Positions 55,617-64,000 of a stretch of DNA of 64,000 nt are shown here, one piece after another. The notes beneath the pieces were generated by a model. It was not told the origin of the DNA. It searched no databases and worked only from the letters and a program-made list of their open reading frames with translations. The DNA is from Cheiracanthium punctorium (Eukaryota; Arthropoda; Arachnida; Araneae; Cheiracanthiidae): the NCBI GenBank assembly GCA_038373885.1, contig JAWZYV010012235.1, positions 119,255 to 183,254 on the forward strand, read 5' to 3'. Position numbers and translations under genes: made by a program. The first letter of the stretch is position 1. Each line of letters opens with the position of its first letter.

Positions 55617-56269
55617 ATAGCTTTCCTGTGAAATGCCAGTTGTCCTCCTTTCAAGAATTTTTCATTGCATCCCATATGCAGAGAAATAATGCACCCTTTT
55701 TTTGGATTAGAACCATCGACCTCACACAAAGCTATGGAGAACAGCAAAAGAAATGGAGAAATTCAGGTTTCCACCCCGCTGACCACAAGTCACGTGACTC
55801 GTGTGCACGGCTTCAGTTTAGGGTTACAATTGCTCCCTCCACCCAGTAGCACAGCCAGAAATTTTTTTAGGGGGGGTCTAAATTACTCGGACTCGGGGGG
55901 GATATCAGACCCCCCCCCTAAAATGATCATGTTGCTGTTCACAGGGCCCCCGTACATGACATCCATATAAGTGTTTGTAGGGGGGGGGGGAACTGGCCAT
56001 CTCAGACAGGCACTCAGCACTCATCCCTCCCCCGGAAGAAATGTTTCGCGAATTTTACCTTTACAGAAAACATTTGAAATTTGACCTTCAGGCCCCCAGA
56101 AAGCACAGAATCAGTGTGAATACCTATATTCTCCCCCCGCTGGCGGATTTTGCTCTTGAGAGCCCCGAGTCGTAACTCAATTTTGAGGCCCCCTCTCCTC
56201 AAAAAAAAAAAAAAAAAAAAAAAAATCACTAACTCTAACACCTTTACATTATTACTAATTATTTTTAAA
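55617..56269. other. hAT-like debris, no gene
   Basis: Contains CAGTAGCACAGCCAGAAATT at about 55,844, a typical hAT MITE start, followed by G/C runs, and a long A-run at about 56,200-56,225. Ends of any one element could not be paired. Confidence 0.4.
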
Positions 56270-57000
56270 CTAGCTGGAACCCGTCAAATTCGACGGTCAC
56301 TTTATTGACTGAAAGTAATATTCAAAAATAAATGGGAACGATCAAGAATGTCACCAAGGTCTTGAACAAAACTAACAGGAAAAATCAAAGAGCGACGCGG
56401 ACGGAACATGACTTGTGACAGAAAGTAAGCAAAAGGTTTCACGCCAGTTCTTAGCAACTGTACAATGACGATGAAATGATTGAAATCTTTAAAATTTGTC
56501 TTTAACTATCTTTATTAAGTAAAAAAAAAGAAGAGTAGATATTAAATGACGAATGAGCAAATACAGTTACAAATTCTAATTGAGCAGTTCGTTGAAGACG
56601 ATATTTTAATAAAGTCTTCGACCACGAAACGTCCAGGTGAATTCTCTTAAATGATCTTGACTGCCACAGCATTCTTTGATCTAACCATTGAAAGAGTGAC
56701 ATACAACATTCCATGAGAAAATACGGGCGCAAAAAGGTAAACGCTAAAAGTATGAAGCTTAAATAGTGAAAAATTAAAATTCTGCAAGAGAAAAAAAAAT
56801 CTAATCCGCCAAATGGCGATCGCGCTCCCTGCTTTATTTACCTTTTCTAAAGCTACCCTCGATGGTAAAGATCCAGTATCAGACAGAAAACTGAAAAATT
56901 AAAGAAATAAAAGATAAATCGCTAACTAAAGAAGGAGTTTATAACTGCCGTCAATGTCGTTAACAAACCACAATGTATTTGTATGGAGAAAAGTTTGAAA
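56270..57000 (-). mobile_element. Helitron 3' part, helicase remnant
   Basis: On the minus strand it ends with a CGTC/GACG hairpin (about 56,280-56,297), a spacer and CTAG (56,270-56,273) then T. 56,270-56,730 matches 58,775-59,230, including the decayed last part of the helicase gene. It is a truncated relative of the Helitron that follows. The 76-codon frame at 56,502-56,732 reads through this remnant. Confidence 0.8.
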
Positions 57001-57627
57001 AGAATGTGAAACACTTTCATATTTTAAATACTCACTAAAGTGCTGTATAATAAAAGCGTATCACAAGCGTGCGCCGTCCCTATTTTTCTTCCTTGTTTCA
57101 TTAAATTGAAAAGTGTATCATTATTCATGAATGGGTCGTATTTTTCTCCCTTGTTCTATAAAACACATCTGGAATTGAAAACTATCTTAAAATAACATAC
57201 TGAATCTACTTTTATAATCTTCGCCTAGCATATTACAACTATACTTCACCATTTTAAATACTGTTCGGAATGAGCATCATAATCCATGAGTGTGCTATAT
57301 TTGTCTTTCTCGTTGCATAAAACACATCTTTGGAATTAATATCTATATTAAATTTGCCTACTAAAGGTATTTTACAACCATCGCCAGGCATGGTTCGGTT
57401 TTTAAGTTTTTTTTTTTTTTTTTTTCCGCAAACTTGGCGATCAATTATCAAAAATCGCAAACCTTGTCAGACTTATTCCCCCCCCCCCCTTCCGCGTTAT
57501 GTGGCAAACACATTTAAAAAGATTTCCACCGTGACAGTTCATCTCTACAAAACCTGTCTACAAATCATATCGACAGAATCGAGTAGACAAAGTCTGGGCG
57601 TGAACGAAATAGCACCCTAGTGCTAAT

Positions 57628-58600
57628 AAGCGATAAAGCGCTAAAATAAAGAAGGCTTTTTATGACAGCAAAATGCATTTAATAAACCACAATGTTATTT
57701 CTATGGCGAAAAATTGCACATTTGAAGTTCCGCTACGCCTGATCCCTCCGACTTTAAAAATTTTTCTCTTTAGATGACACATTTACGGACCAAGACCTTT
57801 TTTTAGACCTCTCAACCAAATTTTTACACATAGCTGTTTTTTCAATTTAGTGGATACCGGAGAAACATGTTTCAAATTAATATACAGAAAAAATTAAGGA
57901 AATAAGCAATAAAGCGCCAAAATAAAGAAAGCTTTTATAATTTCCAGATGTATTTAATAAACCACAATGTTATTTCTATGGCGAAAAATTGCACATTTGC
58001 CGTTCCGCCATGTTTGATCTGTTCGACTTTTTCTCTTTTGATCACATATCTACAGGCTAAGGCCTTTTTTAGACACTTTAAAAATTCTCTTGCACCTAGC
58101 CGTTCTCGAAATTAGTGGATACAGTAAAAACACGTTCCACATTAACAGATAAGCGATAAAGGGTCAAAATAAAGAAGGCGTTTTTAGCTGTCAACAATGA
58201 GTTTTAATAAACCACAATGTTATTTCTATGGCGAAATATTACCAGTTTTGGCGAGTTATCGCCAAGTTTGTCGTCAAAAAATAAGTCTCCAAGACTAAAT
58301 TCAATTTGCAATATCTGCTCGTGAAAATTTGGCCAAAGCCTTTTAATTTAGAATGCGATTAATTTTTATTTATGGTGAAGTAATTCGATGTCGGTTTTCA
58401 TTTATTTTTTTTAAATCGCTCTTATTCTAATCAGAATTTAGAACACATTTATTATCACTACACACTGTTGCCACATTTGCTACACAACATTTACAAACGG
58501 ATGCAATACAAATATTTTTCCAAATAAATCAAACCTTGCGGAGCTAAGGCAATCGTCTGCGTTAATAAACCGCAATGTTATTTCTATGGCGAAAATTTGC
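57628..58600. repeat. Degenerate tandem repeats, about 250-280 bp period
   Basis: AATAAACCACAATGTTATTT plus CTATGGCGAAA occurs near 57,680, 57,957, 58,208 and 58,567. AAGCGATAAAGCGCTAAAAT-like blocks precede the first three (57,628, 57,904, 58,151). Likely internal repeats of a Helitron. 57,001-57,627 resembles part of 13,745-13,880 and otherwise holds nothing recognisable. Confidence 0.75.
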
Positions 58601-59089
58601 ACCTTTGCCGTTCCCCCACGCCTAAACCGTTCGACTTTTTTCTGATTTTCTCTTTTGATGGCACATCTACGGGCCGAGACCTTTCTTCAGACACCTCAAC
58701 CGAGTTTTTACACCCAGCCGTTCTCTCAATTCGATTGTCGAAAGAAAAAAAAATGTTTCAAAATAATATATAGACTAGCTGAAACCCGTCGAATTCGACG
58801 GGCACTTTATTGACCGTCATGTTTCAAAAATAAACGGAAACGATCAGGAATGTCACCAAGGCTTTGTACAAAACGGACACGAAAAATAGAAGAGCGACGT
58901 GGACGTAACATGACGCAAGACAGAAAGTAAACAAAAAGTTTCGGGGTAATGCAGCTTACTTTAGCAACTCTACGCTAGATGGCAGTGAAATGATTGAAGG
59001 CTTTAAAATTTCTTTTTAACTTTATTTATCGAATAAATAAAAGAAGAGTATATACGAAATGTCGAAGAAGCACGAATACAGTTACAGTA

Positions 59090-60423
59090 TTAGTTGATTA
59101 TTTCCTTGAAGACAATATTTTGGGTCCAGCCATCGGCCACCATACGTCCAGGTGAATCCGCGTGTGTAATCTTGACTGCTACCTCTTCCTTCGATCTAAC
59201 CCTAGAAAGAGCGACGTACAACATTCCATGTGAAAATACGGGTTCGGGAAGATAAATGCCAACAGTGCGAAGTGTTTGACCTTGACTCTTATTTATTGTC
59301 ATCGCAAACGATAATATAAACGGGAATTGGAGCCTCCTGATTGTAAACGGGAAAGTTGAATCACTTGGAGTCAGCGGAATTCTTGGAAGAGTATGTATAG
59401 TTCCCATGAACTCACCGCATAAAATTTCGGCAGAAATGGTATTCTGATGAAGAGATTTGATGATCATTCGTGTTCCGTTAACTAAACTTTTCTAACATCC
59501 AAGTTCCTAATGAGCATAACAACTGCGCCAGGTTTCAAACGAAGAGTGTGAGGAGGTAAGCCGCTCATTTCGATCGAATGTAAAAACTCAACTGGGTATC
59601 GTATGCACTCGCTCTCATCTTCAGTTATTATAGAATCAAAACTATGATGAGTCATTTCAGAGGTAGGCAACTGCTGGATAATTTTATTGTTGATTTCCAA
59701 GCAATGTGAGTTCTTGGAACATAGTATCGCTTTGCTTTTCAAATCTTGCTCTGGTAGAATCGCAATATCTGGCCCGTAAATACGTTCGATCAAATCTCCA
59801 TGGCAAAGCATTTCTCTTGGAATTTGAATGAAATCAGTATCCGAAGCATTTGCTGAGCCTGAGCCAACGCTAAGTAGGAAGCGGTTGAATTCTACCTCAC
59901 CAGGATTTGTTCGCATGTTTTCTGTCAAGGCAAACTTCTCGAATGAATCCCAAAGGGTGCAGGAGATCAGGCAATTTTCGATGATAGTAGCTCTAGCAGC
60001 ATCTGGAACAACTGGTAAAACTTGTTGAAAATCTCCTCCTAGAATCAAGACTTTGCCGCCAAACGGTATGTCATTATTTTGAATGTCTCTAAGTAATCTG
60101 TCAAGGCAGTATAACGCATTGGATGGGATCATTGGTGCTTCATCGAAAATAAAGACCTTTGTCTTGCGAAGTTCATGTCCTGCCTTTGAGCTAGGTTTGA
60201 TGCTACTGACAGAATTCTCGAAGATAGGAATTGGAAATTTAAATACGCTATGACTTGTTCGTCCTCCAGGAAGTAGCATTGCTGCAATTCCTGTCCATGC
60301 CACTGCCGAACACTTGATTCCTTTTCCACGAAAGAAATGAAGAAAGGTTCCATAGAGGTAAGTTTTTCTGCAACCACCAGCTCCTGAAACGAAGAAGGCA
60401 TTCGTACATATTTCGTTTTTCAA
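59090..60423 (-). pseudogene. Helitron Pif1-like helicase domain
   Basis: An SF1 (Pif1-type) DNA helicase that unwinds DNA during rolling-circle transposition. In the 313-codon part (59,482-60,423): Walker A GAGGCRKT (residues 14-21; the usual glycine before K is arginine), AWTGIAAMLLPGGRTSHSVF, Walker B FIFDEAPM (about 91-98), and LILGGDFQQVLPVVPDAARA. In the second part (59,090-59,467): [19 protein letters not shown] and [16 protein letters not shown], the last helicase motifs. The two parts are separated by a one-base frameshift near 59,470. Inactive. Confidence 0.92.
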
Positions 60424-60557
60424 AACACGTTAGCAAATGTGATCGAAGGCAATCCTCTGGTTGGTATTCAGATTTGGAATCATTTGATTGGCTAATTCTT
60501 CCTCGGTTTGTGGTTCGAATACTGCATTTTGCAGAAACTCTTGGACTCAGAGTTCTT

Positions 60558-61735
60558 TCAGCAGTCAACAGCTAGAAAGCCAAGGTCGCTTAAATATATG
60601 GAATGTGACATGAAGATTGATCCAATTTCACAAAGAGCTTTTGTTCTACTAACTTGTATGGAAAATGATCTACGGAAATCTTCTGTGAGCGCGATCTCGA
60701 ACTTCAAGAAAAGGCTGAATGGCTCTTTGAGACTACAAAATGCACACATGTAAGCAAACATACCTCGTAATTGCTTCGGCATTTTATACGAAACAGCTTC
60801 TTCAATTGCAACTTCGAAATGAGAATCAGATTCGAAAAGATTCCTGGCTATAGCCGCTTCTTTGAATGTTTCGTAAACATTTCCATTGACAGTTCTGAGA
60901 TCAGTGAAGGATTTAGGACCTGGTACACTGACTAACATAAGTCTCAAAGCGAATGTTTCCTCGTGCTTTGGACTGACAGTAAAAACTCTTCCGATTGCGA
61001 ACCGTTTGTTCTTCCTCTTTTTCCAGCGTTTGTTCTCAAATATATACTTCTTCGGAATATCTTGATAAAGCGTGTTACGTGCATCTGGATTGTTAGCATT
61101 AAGCTCGAAGAATGCAGTAAGTGTTGTTCTAGCATGCTCCTGTTGCACAATAGCTGCAATGTCAGCATCTTCTTGAATGTAAACATTTTGGTGTCCTGGA
61201 AGGTGAACGCTAATTTCTGTACACTGTGAGATTTTGCTTGCATCGGAAACTCCAGAAGCCTCCAACACGCTTCAGGCGCGCTGACGTAGCGCATATTCAG
61301 GAAACGTGAGATTTCATCATAGTCTATTTGTCCATCGGATCCAACATTGACGGTCTTAACATTTGTACAATCATAGCCTTTATAGATGTACTTGTGCAGA
61401 TATTTGACAGCTTTGACAGTTGAACAAACTTCAACATTGATGTGAGCTTGGAATTTCCGACTCAAGTAAGTATTGTAAGGAACAACCCACTCATTTGTCG
61501 TTTCAACCAATCGATCGTTCAATTTGGTTAGGAAGCTCTTCCTGTCATTTCTCCGTTTGTAAACTGGATATCCGTTTAAATTTTCTTTGGTTATAGGGCA
61601 GAACGGTTTTGGGAAGTTCTTGGTACATTTACCGTTCTTCATGCAAGGTGATGAGGGGTTGAAAGATCCGCAAGAGCCATGAATCATGCAAGATTTCACA
61701 ACTTCAAATAGAATTGCATCAGACTGTTCAGGCAA
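60558..61735 (-). pseudogene. Helitron Rep-to-helicase central region
   Basis: Two overlapping frames, with a shift near 61,200-61,270. Upstream (60,944-61,735): SCMIHGSCGSFNPSSPCMKN, CTKNFPKPF, NGYPVYKRR, YLSRKFQAHINVEVC and KYIYKGYDCTNVKTV, the conserved segment after the Rep HUH domain. Downstream (60,558-61,268): LTAFFELNANNPDA, YQDIPKKYIFENKRWKKRKN, IGRVFTVSPKHEETFALRLM and GPKSFTDLRTVNG. The catalytic HUH/YY motifs lie further upstream and are missing. A further frame break separates it from the helicase near 60,560. Confidence 0.9.
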
Positions 61736-61790
61736 TTCAGCTGAAACTACTTTGTCAATATGCTCGACTTCTCGTATAGCATCCTCCCCA

Positions 61791-62193
61791 TAGGCGTAAT
61801 CTGGGGGGGCAATTGCCCCTGCAGTTGTAAAAATTGCCCCCAGTCTAAAAAGTCAGGGGGGGCAAAGTTATGATTTTGAACAAAAATCATGCATTTATAA
61901 CCAAAATATACTATCAGATTCTCAAAAGAAAAAAAAAATTCCCCTGCAAAAGAATAGAGTCACAGAAGCTTTTCAACCGAACAGGAACGATGACAGCTTC
62001 TACCAAATAGCCAAGCTAGATAATTTCTCAGGAACGCAAAAATCAAGGGGCAGCGATTTTAAACTTGTCTGAAATCAATTTTCAGCGTTAGAAAAAAAGA
62101 CCTGTTGCTGTAAATAGTGGGCAAAAGAAGGTCATTTTCACAGGCAATGCCGCAATTAGAGATTATGTCACCCGGGGGCAAACCATAATTAGT
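61791..62193. other. hAT-like sequence interrupting the Helitron
   Basis: Begins CATAGGCGTAATCTGGGGGG with GCAATTGCCCC, a hAT MITE-like end. The rest is A/T-rich with no gene. The opposite end was not identified with confidence. Confidence 0.45.
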
Positions 62194-62201
62194 GTCGTGT
62201 G

Positions 62202-62374
62202 CATGGGCGCCTATAGTAATTTTCCTAGGGGGGGGCAACTTCAAAAAAAATTTCTAGAGGGGGCAAATTTCAAACTTTTAACAAATTTAGTTCTGTTTTT
62301 GCCATTTGTTAACATCATGAGACATTCTAGAACAAGTGCCCTGCCTTGCCCCCCCCCCCTTATGGGCGCCCATG
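62202..62374. mobile_element. hAT MITE with GTCGTGTG duplication
   Basis: 173 bp, CATGGGCGCCTATAG...TATGGGCGCCCATG, exact 8-bp duplications GTCGTGTG (62,194-62,201 and 62,375-62,382). Interior matches 48,110-48,266 inverted (e.g. TTTGCCATTTGTTAACATCA). Confidence 0.93.
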
Positions 62375-62454
62375 GTCGTGTGCCCCCTCGCATGGAGCCG
62401 CGCCCCATCCCAAGAAACTGTAACTGATTTTGGCATTCCTTTTAGAATGTCTCC

Positions 62455-62690
62455 CGGTGCAGTTTCTCATTTATATTTTAGTGAATAACCTAATTTTGGT
62501 GTTTGAAGGTCAATAGCAGAGAGACAATGCACTTTTATGATCGTGCACAACTTACTTGACTTGACAGACGACTAATTGCGAATTCAAATGCGACGCAGTT
62601 TAAGAGAACAAGAAACGGTCTGCGATTTTATGATTTATATCTGCTGCCAGGGGGGGCAACTAGGGGCACGTGCCCCAGACTTGGTAGGGG
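62455..62690. repeat. Repeat shared with 48,535-48,770
   Basis: Inverted copy of the repeat next to segment A, ending CAGGGGGGGCAACTAGGGGC then ACGTGCCCCAGACTTGG. Probably one end of a hAT-type element. 62,700-63,039 is A/T-rich with nothing else recognised. Confidence 0.7.
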
Positions 62691-63039
62691 GCTCCAAACA
62701 GGGTCAGAAGCAAAAATTTTGGAAAAAAAATAGGAAAAAAAAGGAGAAAAAAAGAAAAAAACGGAAAAAAAGAAGGAGCTTTTTACTGTTCTTTGGGAGA
62801 TCAATCTATCTATAAATATGTGCGAAACAAACAACATAATTAAAAATTTTAACTGTGAACCTTTTCTAAAGAAATTTTAAGAAATACTGGGTACTCTTTA
62901 TTAATAAGAATGTAACCATTTGTACTATTATTGTCAAGTTCAAGAGACTTGACAATAATAGTACAAAAGACTTACTTTTTTATTCAAAGACTATTAAGAA
63001 CAAACTTTCTATCAGTTATTTTTCTTTAATTGCTAACAA

Positions 63040-64000
63040 TCTATATAAATAAAACAGAGTGTAAACTGTCCGTTTGTCTGTCTGTCTGTCTGTCTGTGTC
63101 TCGCGTAGCTCCGAAACGGGTGATCGTAGACCTACCAAATTTTGTACGGAAATTCTCCAAGACGGGTCTCGACACACCTCGAAGCGATTTTTTCGAAATT
63201 CGAATTAGAAAATGTTTTATTTTATGTTTTGTCCGATTTTTAGCGATTTTTCTTGCGTAATACATAATAACGCCAGTAATTGCACTCGCAAGAAAACGAT
63301 ATTTACAGCATCGTATAGAGGAGAAAATTTTCTTTTAAAAACTGTTCGTTCGGACTGTGTAACATAATTTGCAGATTTTTGGGAATTTTTCAAATCAAAT
63401 TAAATTTGACGCTGACTTTCGTAAAATATTTTTAAAACTGCTGCATCTTGAATTCTATCTGTCATAACTTTTTTATATTTAGGCAAAAGACGGAGCACAC
63501 AATTCGCCCACTTTTAAAAGAAGAACGGAGGAAAAATATAAATTAGGAGAATTTTTACGAATTTTTAAATGAAGAAGGATTTTCATTTCAAATCGCAGCT
63601 GCTTAAATGCTTAAAAATTTCGGCTTATCTTGCGGTTTGGTTGTCTTGGAAACAGTAACAATGATTAAAATTGCCAGCTGAAAAAAAAAAATAAAATTAC
63701 TTTAAAATAACAGAGTTTTCACATGTGAAATGACGCCACGAGTCATTTTGACGTCACGAGTTTAAAACCCCTTTCGAAACTCAATCAGAATAACGAACCC
63801 ACAAGCAAAACATACACCACGCATGAAATAATTCCATATTTTATTTTACGTTGCTAGAAAAATAATTGAATGCTGTTTTTTCACCAGTGAATTATCCAGC
63901 ATTATTTTCAATTGAGATTTTAAACGGGACACGTTTTCGAATCGCAAGAAATATTTTGCGGTGCTAAACAGGGCCTGATTATACCAAACAGGGACCCCGG
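63040..64000 (+). mobile_element. Helitron copy 2, 5' part, runs off the window
   Basis: The 5' end TCTATATAAATAAAAC starts at 63,040 after A, then (CTGT)n and CTCGCGTAGCTC. It matches copy 1 (16,780 down to 10,599) without the CACTA-like insertion. It is interrupted at 63,969 by the same hAT MITE as copy 1. The opposing open frames at 63,030-63,265 are shadows of conserved non-coding sequence. Confidence 0.85.
63969..64000. mobile_element. Start of hAT MITE in Helitron copy 2
   Basis: CAGGGCCTGATTATACC follows GTGCTAAA (63,961-63,968), the complement of the TTTAGCAC duplication around 10,404-10,598. It is cut by the window end. Confidence 0.8.

Larger units (their letters stand above)
58775..61790 (-). 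mobile_element. Autonomous-type Helitron, 3' two thirds, broken
   Basis: The minus-strand 3' end is canonical: an 18-nt perfect palindrome CCCGTCGAATTCGACGGG (58,785-58,802), 6 nt, CTAG (58,775-58,778), then T. Upstream are the helicase and the region between Rep and helicase. At about 61,790 coding sequence stops at a hAT-like insertion, and the Rep nuclease N-terminus and 5' end are not found. Confidence 0.9.

Noticed and set aside
55073..55970. Frames of 75-128 codons over the TRIM
   Set aside because: They read across LTR, tRNA-like module and interior; repeated because the LTRs are repeated. Not coding.

Overview
The window is eukaryotic, AT-rich, intergenic-type DNA from an animal, most likely an arthropod and perhaps a chelicerate. 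That is inferred from the transposon mix: Helitrons, Ty3/gypsy, P-type elements with THAP domains, hAT, Tc1/mariner and tRNA-derived SINEs. No host gene, rRNA gene, functional tRNA gene or CRISPR array could be supported. Almost every readable protein is a broken transposon protein. Most short open frames are chance frames or read through simple repeats.

Layout. 1-2,160: tandem and palindromic repeats. 3,440-5,280: the 3' end of a dead gypsy element (integrase remnant, polypurine tract, 860-bp LTR). 5,349-6,330: degenerate tandem repeats. 7,473-9,264: a DNA transposon whose long ends are packed with AAGCTTG. 9,880-16,780: a minus-strand Helitron split by a 5.1-kb CACTA-like element (11,080-16,175), which is itself filled by a chain of Helitron pieces. 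17,110-18,696: a dead mariner element with long inverted repeats.

20,297-36,989: a complete but dead minus-strand Ty3/gypsy element with LTRs at both ends and a 4-bp target duplication. It has been expanded threefold by nested insertions. A 5.7-kb hAT element sits in pol (24,792-30,476). A 4.2-kb P/THAP-type element sits in gag (32,345-36,505), and a 2.0-kb hAT element sits inside that one. Each has an exact 8-bp target duplication. A 658-bp stretch of pol is present in three near-identical tandem copies.

37,000-42,400: a hAT MITE, a SINE and a third Helitron copy. 42,979-48,534 and 52,310-54,144 are inverted copies of one repeat; the first is loaded with later insertions and the second preserves their empty sites. 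Between them lie a THAP-domain remnant (49,090-49,437) and a nearly intact Tc1 element with a DD34E transposase (50,075-51,486). 55,072-55,616: a 545-bp miniature LTR retrotransposon (TRIM). 56,270-61,790: Helitron material, including a broken Rep/helicase gene with a well-formed 3' hairpin and CTAG end. 63,040-64,000: the 5' end of another copy of the Helitron seen at 9,880-16,780.

Main points of interest. (1) Two unrelated LTR families, the gypsy element and the TRIM, carry tRNA-like RNA polymerase III box A/box B modules inside their LTRs. (2) Paralogous filled and empty sites within the window allow insertions to be ordered and target duplications to be proved. (3) A Helitron carries a repeated motif matching the CTCF core. 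(4) The gypsy gag-pol junction has an overlap of about 7-10 nt containing a slippery-like heptamer.
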